Assembly (NCBI RefSeq): GCF_030272615.1
Contig: NC_081409.1
Span: forward strand, 617,467,755 to 617,531,754
Direction of reading: 5' to 3'
From: Cryptomeria japonica
Lineage: Eukaryota; Streptophyta; Pinopsida; Cupressales; Cupressaceae
DNA: 64,000 nucleotides
Shown here: piece after piece, positions 9,797 to 20,569 of the stretch
Layout: each line of letters starts with the position of its first letter
Numbering within the stretch: position 1 is the first letter of the stretch
Made by a program: the position numbers and the translations under genes
The notes under the pieces: model-generated
Told to the model about the DNA's origin: nothing
Database searches by the model: none
The model's input: only the letters and a program-made list of their open reading frames with translations

Positions 9797-10672
9797 TCAT
9801 ATGCCCAGATAGTCAATAGCAGCTTCGTCATTTTGAAATGTGTCAAATTGTGCTGGTCCTTCATAATCCCAGTCAATGAGTTGGTGGTGAACAAGGGGAA
9901 GGCCTTTAATGTTTTCGGAGTTTGCGGGGCTAAGAGTGAAGATGTGGTTATATTCGGGTATATCGAGGCAATTGTCGAGGTCATCGATGGCACTCTCCTC
10001 ATCAGTTTTGATCGCAAGCGAATCCAAATTGTCGTCACTAGTAGCGCCTTCCGGGACAGGTGTCCTCATCCTATGTGATTTCGACCTAAGACCTTGAGAC
10101 GAAGACTGTGCGGAATCTTTATGGGTTATTTCTTGACCCACCCTGAACTTTTTATAAAATTCCTCTTCTTTTGTCAGTTCATTTGGCTCTCTAAATGTCT
10201 CGATGAGCTCATAGTCACTGGAGGATTTGTCTGAACCCCATTCCCATTCATTGGAATCTGTGGAATAGTAATCTTCTTGTTGAACTTTGACAACTTTGAT
10301 TTGTGATGCCTCTTCTGTCCTTTTAGTGTGGATCTTGGAAGTCAGAAAACCAAGTCCCTTTGAGCGTTCTCTTTTTACAGTCAATTCAGGTTGTAAGGGC
10401 TCCATAGTGCCTTCTTTGCATAACCCAAGAGGGCTTTTTCCATCATACTCAAATTTTTGTAGAATCTTGAAGCCTTTGCCATATTTGTCACAGGGTATAT
10501 TGATCTAATCTTGTGTGTCCTCTTCAATGTCTTTATAAAGCATTCTGTATAAATCTTCCTCTTCTAGTTCGCCCCATCTTTGAAAGGTAGTAGGATCCCA
10601 TTTGAGTATCATGATGGATATTTGCTTGTTAGGATGTGGCCTTCCATATTCTTTTGGAGAGCTCATGACTTG
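9797..10672 (-). CDS. pol: Tat-1 gag-pol linker with a G-patch-like segment
   Basis: This continues the gag frame after a TGA at 10673-10675 and is broken by a TAG at 10505-10507 (CAG likely ancestral). On the RT side it ends at TGA 9797-9799. The part around 10390-10500 is Gly-rich (KYGKGF, YDGKSPLGLCKEG, KRERSKGLGF) and resembles the G-patch-like motif found between protease and RT in Tat elements. The rest is acidic and of low complexity. The function is unknown. The regular stop-only breaks without frameshift leave open whether one of them is a natural readthrough site. Confidence 0.7.
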
Positions 10673-13600
10673 TCATAAATACATTGTCTGATTTAGAGTG
10701 TATTCTCCCATGCCTTTGTCTTGAAATTTGCCTTTAAGTTCACCTTGTTTTGATGTCGAAGGTTTCAATGACTCAGGGTCAATGTATGCCGAAGAAGGAA
10801 CAGCTTCACGATTACTGGGAATGATGGTCTCCGTATGTGATCTCAAGTTATTGCAATATATGAATGGATTAGGATCACCATTAACTGTTACCTCGACTCC
10901 ATTATGAGGAAACTTAATGCATTGATGGTATATCGATGGGACTGCCCTCATTTCATGAATCCAAGGACGTCCTAGCAATATGTTGTATGTGAGATCCAGA
11001 TCTAGGACTTGACAAACCACATCCTTTGTAACTGGCCCAATTCTTAGAGGTAAGGTGACCGTGCCCTTGGATGAGCACTCTTCATCGTCATATGCCTTGA
11101 TGGTGATTTGATTTTTTGAATTCACAACTTTATCAGAATATCCCAATTGTTTAATGGTGCTCAATGTACAAATGTTTAGACCTGCTCCTCCATCTATCAG
11201 GACTCGCTTTATTCGATGTTTGTGTATGAAGGCTTCAACATGTAAAGGTGCATTATGTGGCTGACATACAGAGGCGTCATCGGCTTCTGTGAATGTAAGG
11301 GAATGTGGAATGGAAAGGTATCCCACCATGGCTTGAAACTGGTCCACGTTCAGATCAGTAGGAACAGCAGTATCTCTCAAGATTTTGTCAAGAATAGCTT
11401 TATGAGCGGGGGATATACGTAGGAGCTCAAGGATGGAGATGAGCGCGGGTGTCTTCCCTAACTGTTCTACAAGGTCATACTCAGGTTTGGTTGATGAAGA
11501 AGCGACACTTTTAGTGGAAGCACCTGGCAAAGTAATCTTACCTCGACGGGTTGTAACATGACATTCAGGGGTATGTTCAGAAGAAGATCCAACACCTCTT
11601 AGGACAATCTTGGGTCTCTGAGGAGGATTCTCAGGATTTTTGTTCTTGATGGTAATAGTAGAGATATGATTGTCCGTCGAGATGTGATTGATAGTTGAGT
11701 CATAGTTGTAAGGTGCTCTAGTATAGTTGGCCTGATCATTTGTGACTTTGGCTTTTCCTTTGTCATGCTTTGGGAATGGTTCCTTAAACATCTCATGTTC
11801 TTGATTGGATGAGTGTCCCTCAATCTCAATATCACCTCTATCAATGAGATCTTGCACAATGTTCTTCAGTCGATGGCAATTACCTATCTTGTGACCCTTT
11901 CTCTTATGAAACTCACAATACTCATCATCATTCCACCAATTTGGTTTGACCTTTGGTTCATATGGAGGAAAATCTGGAACTGTGATCACTTTGTTTGCCA
12001 CAAGCTTTTTGAATACTGATTCAAGTGGTTTTCCCAATGGGGTGTACTTCCTTCGTGATCTAGAAGTTGTTTGAGTATTCACTTGATTGTTTGTAGAACT
12101 TGATCCCGAAAAGATGAACTTGGGTCTCACTGTATTGGCATCAACAACACCATCATTGACTGTGTTCTTGTTTTTATTCCAAAATCTTGGCTTGTCTTTT
12201 CCTTTAAAGTCATCTTTGTTTTCCTTGAATATCTTAATGATTCCTTGCTCAATTAAGACCTTTTCTGTTGCTAAGCCCTTTTCAATAACATCCTTGAAGG
12301 TGGACAAACAAGCTTTCCTTAGATCATAGCCAATGTCCTTGTTAACGTTTTGAGTGAACATTTCTACCATTTGTTTCTGTGGGATTTCGCAAGAGCATCT
12401 GCTAGCTAGATTTCTCCATCTTTGTAAAAATGACGCAAAAGATTCTCCCTCCTTTTGCTTAGTATTACACAAAGTAGTGACTGAGATATCTGTTTCTATA
12501 TTGTAAGAGAAATGCTGAATAAATGCCTCTGCTAAGTCACCCCATGACTTAATACCAGGAGGTAATTGAGAGAACCATTCCATAGCTTGATCGCCTAAGC
12601 TTTGCGGGAACAACCTCATCAAATATGTTTCTTCTGCCGCTACCTCAATGCAAGCTGTGAAAAATTGTCTTATGTGTGCCTTGGGGTCTCCTTTTCCTCT
12701 ATACTTGTCAAATTTTGGCATCACAAAGTGTGCAGGAAATGGAGGCATTGGGATGCTCTTATCAATTGGATAAGGACATATGTCTCTCATAGTGTATGTT
12801 GGTTTTGGTGTACTCATGTCCTCCATTTTCTTTTGTAAATCTCTGATTTGTTGCTCCAAATTATTCTTAGGTGGCGATCGATTTCTTGTAGCATACCCCA
12901 TGTTTGAGACACCAATTTGAGGAGGAGCTTGTTGCATGTATGGATGATATTGATCATAGACATGTTCGTATGGAGGAGGTCTATATTGATGCGGCATATA
13001 GGGAGCACTTGGTATAGCTTCATGTTGAGGAACCCCATATCTATTTTGTGCGTGTATACCATATTCTATAGGCATGTCATGTTCTATTGTGTTGCCCCCA
13101 AATTTGACATGAGGTTTCCTTGTGTCCAAATTTTGAGCATGCCTTTGAATGTCCACTTGTTTTGATTGATCCATAGCTTGAGCATGTGATTGAGCATATC
13201 TATCTGCATAAGACTTCCATAATGGTCTTCGAAGGTAAGTATCATATGTTTGACCGTGTGTATGTGGGATTTTTGGTTTTTGAAGCAAAGCTGATGGTGA
13301 TTCAGGTACCATATGCGGTCCTCTATTTCCTCCACTATTGGGTCTCCTTTGATCCATGTTGGAGTGAGTTTGTTGCGAGGGTCGGTTTTCCATAAGTTGA
13401 GACATGTCAAAGTCATGAGGTATTTTAGCTCCACTTTGTGCCATCATGTGTAAGAAGTATTGTCTATCCCTCTTCATTATCTCTTCAACCAACCTATTGA
13501 AATGAGGATTCATTATGGATTCTTCTACATCTGTTGATTGTATTGAAAAGTTGTCCACATTGTCATTGTGTGTAGCATTTTTGTTTGTAGTGTCTGTGTT

Positions 13601-13759
13601 TTCCACATTTGGAATGTGTCTATAAACATCCATGTCAGGCAATGTAGTGTGCCCAGGATTGAAAAATAAATCACTGTCATACTCATAAGAACTCATGTTT
13701 GCGGACTCTTGAGCTTTTTTAGCTTTTCTCCTAGATTTTTGAAGATGGGTTTCAACCAT
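10673..13759 (-). CDS. gag: Tat-1 gag-protease polyprotein
   Basis: An open frame of 1028 codons from ATG at 13759. The N-terminal third is hydrophilic and rich in His, Gln and Pro. The retrotransposon gag domain follows (about residues 345-480: MPKFDKYRGKGDPKAHI, AMEWFSQLPPG, EGESFASFLQRWRNL). A single zinc-finger-like motif CEFHKRKGHKIGNC sits near residue 613 (C-x2-H-x4-H-x4-C rather than the canonical knuckle), as in Tat relatives. The aspartic protease lies near residues 830-950: VLIDGGAGLNICTL carries the catalytic Asp and ILLGRPWIH the C-terminal motif. Gag packages element RNA in cytoplasmic particles and the protease matures the polyprotein. The reading frame is intact. Confidence 0.95.
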   Translation of the reverse strand: MVETHLQKSRRKAKKAQESANMSSYEYDSDLFFNPGHTTLPDMDVYRHIPNVENTDTTNKNATHNDNVDNFSIQSTDVEESIMNPHFNRLVEEIMKRDRQYFLHMMAQSGAKIPHDFDMSQLMENRPSQQTHSNMDQRRPNSGGNRGPHMVPESPSALLQKPKIPHTHGQTYDTYLRRPLWKSYADRYAQSHAQAMDQSKQVDIQRHAQNLDTRKPHVKFGGNTIEHDMPIEYGIHAQNRYGVPQHEAIPSAPYMPHQYRPPPYEHVYDQYHPYMQQAPPQIGVSNMGYATRNRSPPKNNLEQQIRDLQKKMEDMSTPKPTYTMRDICPYPIDKSIPMPPFPAHFVMPKFDKYRGKGDPKAHIRQFFTACIEVAAEETYLMRLFPQSLGDQAMEWFSQLPPGIKSWGDLAEAFIQHFSYNIETDISVTTLCNTKQKEGESFASFLQRWRNLASRCSCEIPQKQMVEMFTQNVNKDIGYDLRKACLSTFKDVIEKGLATEKVLIEQGIIKIFKENKDDFKGKDKPRFWNKNKNTVNDGVVDANTVRPKFIFSGSSSTNNQVNTQTTSRSRRKYTPLGKPLESVFKKLVANKVITVPDFPPYEPKVKPNWWNDDEYCEFHKRKGHKIGNCHRLKNIVQDLIDRGDIEIEGHSSNQEHEMFKEPFPKHDKGKAKVTNDQANYTRAPYNYDSTINHISTDNHISTITIKNKNPENPPQRPKIVLRGVGSSSEHTPECHVTTRRGKITLPGASTKSVASSSTKPEYDLVEQLGKTPALISILELLRISPAHKAILDKILRDTAVPTDLNVDQFQAMVGYLSIPHSLTFTEADDASVCQPHNAPLHVEAFIHKHRIKRVLIDGGAGLNICTLSTIKQLGYSDKVVNSKNQITIKAYDDEECSSKGTVTLPLRIGPVTKDVVCQVLDLDLTYNILLGRPWIHEMRAVPSIYHQCIKFPHNGVEVTVNGDPNPFIYCNNLRSHTETIIPSNREAVPSSAYIDPESLKPSTSKQGELKGKFQDKGMGEYTLNQTMYL

Positions 13760-14251
13760 GAACTAGGTGTTTGACCAAGATGTGAGAGACTATATGAAAA
13801 ATGAAAAGAGTATGGAAGACCAAGAGTTGTATGGAGTGTAAATGAATCTTGAGGTGTACTTGCAATGTCCAAAGTGTAAGACCAAGTATGTAAGTAGTAG
13901 AGTAGGTGTGACTTCCAAAGAGATGATTGTTTCTCTTGATGAGGTAAGATGACCTTGACTCTAAGTAAGACCAAATGAGACCCAAAGGTAAGAAACCTTG
14001 ATGAGGGACCACTTAGCAAAGTGTAGTTGTATGTAGTATGTTGACAAAGTATAATGAGGATAAGCAAGTGACCTTTTTGACTCAAGTTTAGACAAGTATG
14101 AATGTAACAAGATATGAAGCAATGATGGACTGTATGAGACCCAAGGACAGATTGAATGCTAGATGAAACTTGAAGAAACAACCTAGGAAGCTCAAGTATT
14201 CCGAAACTGATTTCTTTTGTTTGCTAGACTGTAAAAATTTTCAATTCTGGA

Positions 14252-14400
14252 CATAGACGCTTCTGTATACTTCACAGACGCTATTCCCAGACACAGACGT
14301 GTCTCTGTTTGACACAGACGCTGTTACAGACACAGATGCTATTCTGCCCTTCACAGACACGCTTAGATGACTCAGACGCGGTTAGAACAGACATAGACGC
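14252..14400 (-). repeat. Phased core array, cluster 2 (gag leader)
   Basis: Eight copies of CACAGACGC (plus strand), the reverse complement of the cluster 1 core, start at 14252, 14273, 14292, 14313, 14331, 14352, 14371 and 14392. Spacings are 21, 19, 21, 18, 21, 19 and 21. In the gag-sense RNA the cores read GCGTCTGTG. Confidence 0.88.
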
Positions 14401-15620
14401 GTTTATGTAAACTTCGTGCAATTTTTCCAATCTGTGAAGTTGTTTTGTTGTGACCAAATCCAACTGTTTGACTGTTTTTCGTGACAAGAGGACACAATGT
14501 TAATGAGGACTCAATGTTTGCAAGTGTTTAGACTCCAAAAGTGTGTTGTTTGATGTAAAGTTGTTTTGCATACACTTGAAGACACAAAAGACACAATGTT
14601 TAGTTGTTTGGTCTTGAATGTTTGAATGTTTAACATAAGACAAGCACAATTCTTATGGCTGGCCAAGACAATAGTTGTTGATCCCACATAGGGTTTTACC
14701 CCCGAGGCTACGCTATTCAGAGCAGATACTTAGATGCTTGACCTCACTGGCTCCACCCTCGGCACTCACTTCTCAGGTCAGCCAAGCATCAGTCCCCATG
14801 AAAACTCCCCATGGCGAACTTTGTATCTCTACTAAGAACCGTATGTGTGTGGGCTGCTACCAGAGGTCCGACCTCCTGCCTCAACAACTAGAAGGATTTG
14901 GGCTTCTAAAACAAAAAGGTGCTAGTAAGGGCATCTGCTCGTGTGGCCATACATGCGACACTTTCAGCTCTGTAAATACAGAAGGCTCCCAGCCGGTAGG
15001 GGTTACGCCCTACAAATGATCAAATAAATTTGATCAAACGGGTTTATGGGGAGACATAGTGTCGGTATGAACTAATCAGCACACGTTATTCATAGTTTTC
15101 ACCATGAATACATTTGATTATAGTGGTTCGGATGAGGTGGGTTTTCCTCGCTACCACTTGGGTCGTTCTCTTCTCACTAGTAGTCCTAATGACCACACGG
15201 GAAGACAGGCCCTCTAAAGATTAAACAAAAAGAGTCTATTGCTCAAGACTCAAAAGACAATGATTCAATTTTAGTGCACCAATGGAAGTGTTTGCTAATC
15301 TATGAAAACAAGGCACACAACAAAATCTCAAAAACCCTAGCCAAGGACCTGCAACAAAATTTGTTAGTAGTTTGGGTTGTTTCAAATGATCACCCCTTCC
15401 TGCAAGCACACAAGTTAGGTAAATTTTAGAAACCCAAAAGACTTTGTGAAAAAGGGGCCTTCAACAAAAACATTTTTTTTTTTTACTTCCAAGACAAGCT
15501 GCACAAACTTGGTTAGCTAAATCTGCAAGGGTTAGTCCAAAAATAAACCAGATCTGAAACCCTAGGTGTGAAATCCGAAAACCGAATCAAAGAAAGTTTG
15601 AAATTCTGAAACAGTAAAAA

Positions 15621-15875
15621 CACAGACGCTGTTATACCAGACACAGACGCGTCTGTATGACACAGACGCGGTTCTGTGATGCACAGACGCGGCCAAAACA
15701 CACAGACGCCCTTCTCGGACACAGACGCGATCAGAAGTAACGCAGACGCGATTATGTAACACAAACGCCCCTGTCTGAGACTTGCAAAACAAAATTTGTT
15801 GAAAACACAGACGCGATTCCCGCCTCCGCAGACGCTCCTGAAACTTAGAGACGCGATCCGAACACTCGCAGACGC
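15621..15875 (-). repeat. Phased core array, cluster 3 (gag leader, next to primer site)
   Basis: Twelve copies of CACAGACGC-like cores (plus strand) start at 15621, 15642, 15661, 15682, 15701, 15720, 15741, 15760, 15806, 15827, 15846 and 15867. Spacings are 19 or 21 except one 46-bp gap near 15780 where a unit has decayed. The cluster ends about 90 bp from the primer binding site. Confidence 0.9.
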
Positions 15876-15967
15876 GGAAATACCTAAAATGTGGTCGAAA
15901 AATGTCCGATCTGCAACTTCAAAAATGCAAAATCTGCAACAAAAGGGTTAAATGCAAAGGGACAAGA

Positions 15968-15985
15968 GTCCCACCGGGCGTGCCA
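15968..15985 (-). other. Primer binding site of Tat-1
   Basis: Three bases inside the 5' LTR, the minus strand reads TGGCACGCCCGGTGGGAC, beginning with the TGG that pairs with a tRNA CCA end. I could not assign the tRNA. It is not the initiator-Met site used by the copia elements and chromoviruses here. Confidence 0.75.
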
Positions 15986-15988
15986 AAA

Positions 15989-16757
15989 TGTGTATGGTGA
16001 AAATGGATAACAATAATAACAATATTGAAAGGCTAAATGAATTCAACCACAAAACCCTAGCCTAACAATGAACAAAGATCTACCATAACATATGAAGATT
16101 ACCTAAGACAATGCAAATCACATGAAATCACAAAGATTATACCATCATATGTCCAATAGGGTTTTGATCTCCATTCTTCCTATCTCCATTGATCTTGCTT
16201 GATATATTTGCTCTCAGATTTTTATATGCACAAGAGCTCAACAAAGAACGGAATGTGGTTGCAAGTAGGATCGTAGTGTAGCCAAGTCTTCAAGATTAGT
16301 CATTAGGGTTTGATAATGAAGGAGGCATCTTCTTAAATAGAAGACACAATATGAAATGGAGGGATAAGATTGAGAGGTGTAAAAAGAGAGGTCAGCTAAG
16401 ATTAGAAGGTAGGTAAAAGAAATACCAAAATAATGAAAGAGGTAGGTAGTGTATGAATTAAGAGATGAATGACATGTGTCATGTGTAGAAAAAGCTAATG
16501 AATTGATTAAATAAATAAATATTTATTTAATTAATAGAAGAAGTAGGATAATTAAATAAATAAAATATTTATTTAATTTAGGAAAGGGATAATTTAAAAA
16601 ATAAATGTATTTATTTAAATGAGAAATAAGGCTAGAAGAGGATAAATGAATTAATTAAATAAATAAAGATTTATTTAATTAATAGAAGAATTAGGCTTAG
16701 ATAATTAAATAAATAAAATATTTATTTAATTAGACTGGACAATTTTAGGTGCCTACA
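15989..16757 (-). repeat. 5' LTR of Tat-1
   Basis: 769 bp, matching 574-1330. It ends GGTGCCTACA on the plus strand, followed by target duplication GATTG at 16758-16762. It retains a 12-bp AT segment near 16710-16721 that the 3' LTR lacks. On the minus strand TATTTAAG (16332-16339) is a possible TATA box for the element. Confidence 0.95.
16332..16339 (-). promoter_or_regulatory. Possible TATA box of Tat-1
   Basis: TATTTAAG on the minus strand of the 5' LTR, downstream of the palindromic AT modules that would form U3. The same sequence is kept in the 3' LTR. Motif evidence only. Confidence 0.35.
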
Positions 16758-16762
16758 GATTG

Positions 16763-17868
16763 AATCTAGTGAATTACCCCTTATCTTCCTAATGTAATGG
16801 TGAAAAGTGCTTGAAGGATAATCAATAGTGAAACTCTCATCTCTCTTTGAGGAAAAGGGTTAGTTTTCCTCTTGATCTATCACTCATCATTTTACCACAA
16901 TTACACTTATATCAAAAAGAAAAAATTCAATTTTGTTTGAAAAGAGGGAAATATCTCATTTTATACTTAATGTTATATTGGGATTTTTGAGCTCTCAAAA
17001 CCCTCTCTACACTTGATTTTTGGAATGGTGATTTGGGAAGAAAATTGTTGGAGGATTTTTGTGGGTATTGAGGCATTGGAATAGGAATGTGAACAACTCT
17101 TTGTTGCTCCGTGGATCTAAAAATTTATTGTAAGTTTTTAAAGATTTTCAATTTTCAAATTTGGAGCTATTTGAGGTAGAAATCTTATTTCTCTCTCCCT
17201 ACTCTTTTTTTTTCTTTATTTCTTGTTGCAAGTGAATTGTATGATGAAAAGAAACATTTCCTTAGTTGAAATCATTGAATGAGATTGAGTAGTTAATTAG
17301 TTATGAAAAAAATTAAGAAAAGGCCCTTTTAGAAATGTTATCATGCCAAAAAAATTATAGAATGGGCGAAATGATGATTTTATGTTAAAAGAAAGTTGTG
17401 CACACCTAAGAATAAAAAATGTATTGTTAGACTTTTAAATTTGGAAATTTGATTTTTTTTTGTATTTTTGAGCTCATCTAATGGAGACTTCACTATTTGA
17501 CTAGTTCTTGCATGAAATTCTAGAAAAGTTGAAAATGTGAAATTATGTCAAATTTTGCTAGATTCTTATGTGGAATGCTATAATTAGTGTATGAAATTTA
17601 GATTTGAGATCATTTGGGATTTGTTTCATGTCATTTTGGATGAATTGAAACTTTATGCTTATGATGTGAATAGTAGTGTTAAAATTATAGTTTTGCATTG
17701 TGATTGGCAATTGTTTTGAATTGAATTTCATGTTTATGGTGAACATGATGAACCTAGGGTGTATCTTTTAGGGTTGGTAGTGGGAGTGGCTCTCAATAAG
17801 GGCCTAGGCACATGTAGTCACTTGGTTAACTCACTGGAAGTTATGTATAAAACAAGTGAACATGATAC
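16763..17868 (+). other. Right half of the old LTR, then unassigned AT-rich sequence
   Basis: 16763 to about 16905 keeps the order of blocks seen at the end of the Element N LTR (TTGAATCT..., ACCCCTTATCTTCC..., GAGGAAAAGGG, ending ATTTTAC), so it is probably the other half of the remnant at 1-573. From about 16905 to 17868 I see AT-rich, T-run-rich sequence with no credible frame or domain. It directly abuts the Copia-A target duplication. Confidence 0.5.
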
Positions 17869-17873
17869 AAAAT

Positions 17874-18128
17874 TATTGGCAATATGTTGGATTTGGTTAA
17901 GTGTTGTCATTGATTTCAACACTGTATCTCAGTTGGAGGCTATCCCGATTGGACCTATCCCGATTAGTCTTGATGATCATCTTGGTTTTGGTTATGATTC
18001 TGATCCGGTATGATTAGATCTCTGGAATCGGTTTTAGATGCTTACTCTGGATGGTTATTTGTTTTCCATCTTCTATTGGTTCATGTTTTGGTGCTCTGGT
18101 AACTATTGCTTATGTTCTCGGTTGGTAT
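17874..18128 (+). repeat. Copia-A 5' LTR, first part
   Basis: Matches the start of the 3' LTR at 48536 (ATATGTTGGATTTGGTTAAG and onward). The terminal TG is mutated to TA here. The copy stops at GGTAT (18124-18128), the Copia-B target site, and resumes at 35168. Confidence 0.93.
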
Positions 18129-18950
18129 TGTTGGCATTTTTAGATTGTTGGAATTTTGCATATAGATTGCATTAATGATATGTTGTCATTGATGTCAATT
18201 GAACTGGTGAATGGTATTCATGATATTGTTGATGTTATTGTTGTTATTGCTATTGTCTTGTAACCGATATGATAAACTTTGTAGAAGATGTTGTGAATTG
18301 GTATATGGTAGTTTGTAAGTTGAACCGTTGTATAAGGGTTAAACATTTATATGTTTTGTTAACCGGTAAACCCTACCAGTTGTTAAACCCTAACCGATTA
18401 AGTTTGTTGTTTTATGATCTAATGTTGAGTGGTAATGATGGAGACACGTGTGATCATTGTATGAGGATAAGTTCAAATTGATTTGGTGTGTTTGTTTGAT
18501 TGTCTTGGAAAGGAGCAAAGTGGATTGCATCTAACGCATAGTGTGTGATGAGTTACAAGTCCGATGAAGCGATGATCATGGAGCGGTTGGAATTTTCTTG
18601 AAGAATGTGAAGAGATTGTTATGATTTCTAATGGTCAAGATTGTACCGACTTGTTCATAATCTCGATGATGAGAATTAGGTTTATGTTGTGTTACCGACC
18701 TAGTTGATTTGTATTTAAGGTCGATGAAGTTGTTTGTAAAGGAGTTGGCAAAGTTGGCAGAAATTAGTTGAGTGTGTGGTTGCCAAACCGGTGGATGGAT
18801 CTGCAGTTTGAGTAAAGGCAGATTGAAGCTTAAAAAGGATATGATCAAGCAGATGTAGTGCTATTCAAACAGATCAAGAAAACTTGTTGTTTTCTAACAA
18901 TTACAACAAAAATCAAAATCCCCTAACCGGGTAAGCTCTAACAAGCTTGG
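18129..18950 (+). repeat. Copia-B 5' LTR, first part
   Basis: Matches the 3' LTR at 33754-34549, except for a segment of about 36 bp near 18860-18890 that is absent from the 3' copy. The copy ends at CTTGG (18946-18950), the Gypsy-C target duplication, and resumes at 28605. TATTTAAGG at 18712-18720 is a possible TATA box. Confidence 0.93.
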
Positions 18951-20566
18951 TGGTGCAGGAGCACAAGAGAAATTTTGTTGTGTAGATTCCAGGAGTTAGG
19001 AATCATGAGATTTTGGTTTGTTATAAGGTCAATAGGTTAGTGAACAAGTACTCAGATGTATGTAAGGACCCTAGGAGTCACTGATTGGCCAATGTTGGCC
19101 TATGGGCTCTTATGGGTGCCAAGTAGAGTACTTGGTAGAATAAGTTGGTTTTATGTTAGAATAGGTTGTTTGATGTGGTTTAATGGTTTTTAAGGTCATT
19201 TGGACCTTTATAAGTGATCTAGGTTTGATTTGGGCCAAAATTGCCCAATTATGTAAAAGTTGTAAAAAGTTTAAAAAGTTGTTCATAGCAACTTTGCAAC
19301 TTTTGCATTTTCCAAGCACCAACAGCTAGTTGGTTGTCTTTTTCAGTTAGAAGACACTTGTAACAAACCCAAGGCTGATATAAGGCTTGGTACAACCGAT
19401 GAGAAGGTTGGTTGAAGAATTGGAATAAGGAGAGCAAGATTTAACCTTCAATTTTTTGTGTTTTCAATGATTTTCATTGAGTTTTCTTGGTATCGTATGG
19501 TCTGTACAGACTTCCAAGCCCTAACCAAGGCAGAGATTGTTAGAACCAAGAAACACCTTTCATTTCATGGTGGTTTGAGGTTTTGAAGTGATATAGTTTG
19601 TAAGTTTTGTCATTTTTGTTGCAGGCAGGTCTCAAAGACCTTGAAACAAGGGTTTTGAAGACCTCATGGCTCAAACCTAGTATTCCATGGTGGAACCATG
19701 TATTGAAACCTTGTGGAATGCTATGAGGCCTTGTAAAGTATGTTTTCATTTTGTTTTTAAGACAAGGGAGGCTAAAATCCAAATTTGCCACCATACCCTA
19801 GGCTTGGCACGTTGAGTTGGCAAGCAATGGGGAACATGGACAACAGGCCCTAGATGGGTAAATTTGTTGGATGGATTTGGTTCCAAGTTGGATTGGACAT
19901 CCTCATGGGTGTATAGACCTAAAAAAATCATCAAAATCCTTGAGCAATCGGATTGGTGAAGGCATTTGAGCAAGACCCTATTTTGTAGGCTTAAAAGGAG
20001 GAATTAGGCCTAAAAAGGGTTAGGATAGTTAGTGACCAAGCCCAGATCCAATTCTGAGATATTGTATGAAACTTCCAAAAGGGTATCCGAAAAGATAAAG
20101 AGTTCATAGTGGTGTGTAGGACTTCAGGCAGATAAGTGCAAAATACCTCATAGGTAGGGCTAATTGGACTAGGTCTCCTAGTAGGCCTAAAAATGCAAAT
20201 TGGTCTTTAAGCTTGGAACCGGTAATCTCCAAGGTCCTAGTTGAAGAGATAGAGTTAGGAAACAACATAAATTCAACCCCATGAGAGTTGGGAATATGTG
20301 AGAGAAGATCCTAAGGTAGAGGGGGTTGGCTCTTGGTGAAAGTGCGAGAAGGTGTGTAGTAGGAAAGTCTCAATTAAGGAGTGTTGGACACTCACTAAAA
20401 AAGAGGAGGTCACCTTAGTCTAAGGACCTTAGGAAGGTCATTACGGGTGGGCCCTACAACCTTTGGAAGGTTGGAAAGAGTGGAACCATTAGATGGATCA
20501 AGAGACTGCCTAGAGAGACATCAAGAATTAGCTAAACCGATAGGAGTGAGCAACCCCTCTACATCA
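18951..20566 (+). repeat. 5' LTR of Gypsy-C
   Basis: 1616 bp, paired with 26983-28599. It starts TGGTGCAGGAGCACAAG and ends CCCCTCTACATCA directly before the primer site. The 3' copy ends TG instead of CA. Confidence 0.93.
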
Positions 20567-20569
20567 GAT

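Larger units (their letters stand above)
13760..15967 (-). other. Tat-1 5' leader
   Basis: About 2.2 kb between the primer site and gag. It holds two phased core arrays (14252-14400 and 15621-15875). Between them, 14670-15030 is a more GC-balanced block that looks less decayed than its surroundings and may be structured RNA or a packaging region. A minus-strand frame at 13693-14181 and a plus-strand frame at 14675-15019 resemble no known domain, and I do not call them genes. Confidence 0.7.
574..16757 (-). mobile_element. Tat-1: Tat-lineage Ty3/gypsy LTR retrotransposon carrying an antisense PMD gene
   Basis: The element is bounded by LTRs beginning TGTGTATGG and ending CTACA, and by a perfect 5-bp target duplication GATTG at 569-573 and 16758-16762. 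It is transcribed from the minus strand: 5' LTR 15989-16757, primer site, long leader, gag-protease, RT, RNase H, a second RNase H, integrase, an antisense gene, polypurine tract and 3' LTR. The dual RNase H and the long 3' region with an extra antisense ORF are hallmarks of the plant Tat lineage. By eye the LTRs differ by about 13 substitutions and two indels (about 1.7%), so insertion is fairly recent compared with its neighbours. Gag-pol stays in one frame with four stops and no frameshift. Confidence 0.95.

Noticed and set aside
13693-14181. Minus-strand 162-codon frame just upstream of gag as an extra ORF1
   Set aside because: Tat relatives can have an ORF before gag, but this one overlaps the gag start, is low in charged residues and matches no motif I know.
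14675-15019. Plus-strand 114-codon frame in the Tat-1 leader
   Set aside because: It is antisense to gag, has no domain, no promoter signal, and a composition typical of chance frames in a GC-balanced block.
16905-17868. Possible host 5' UTR or intron sequence left of Copia-A
   Set aside because: AT-rich with T runs, but no splice-supported frame, promoter or domain could be shown, so it is left unassigned.
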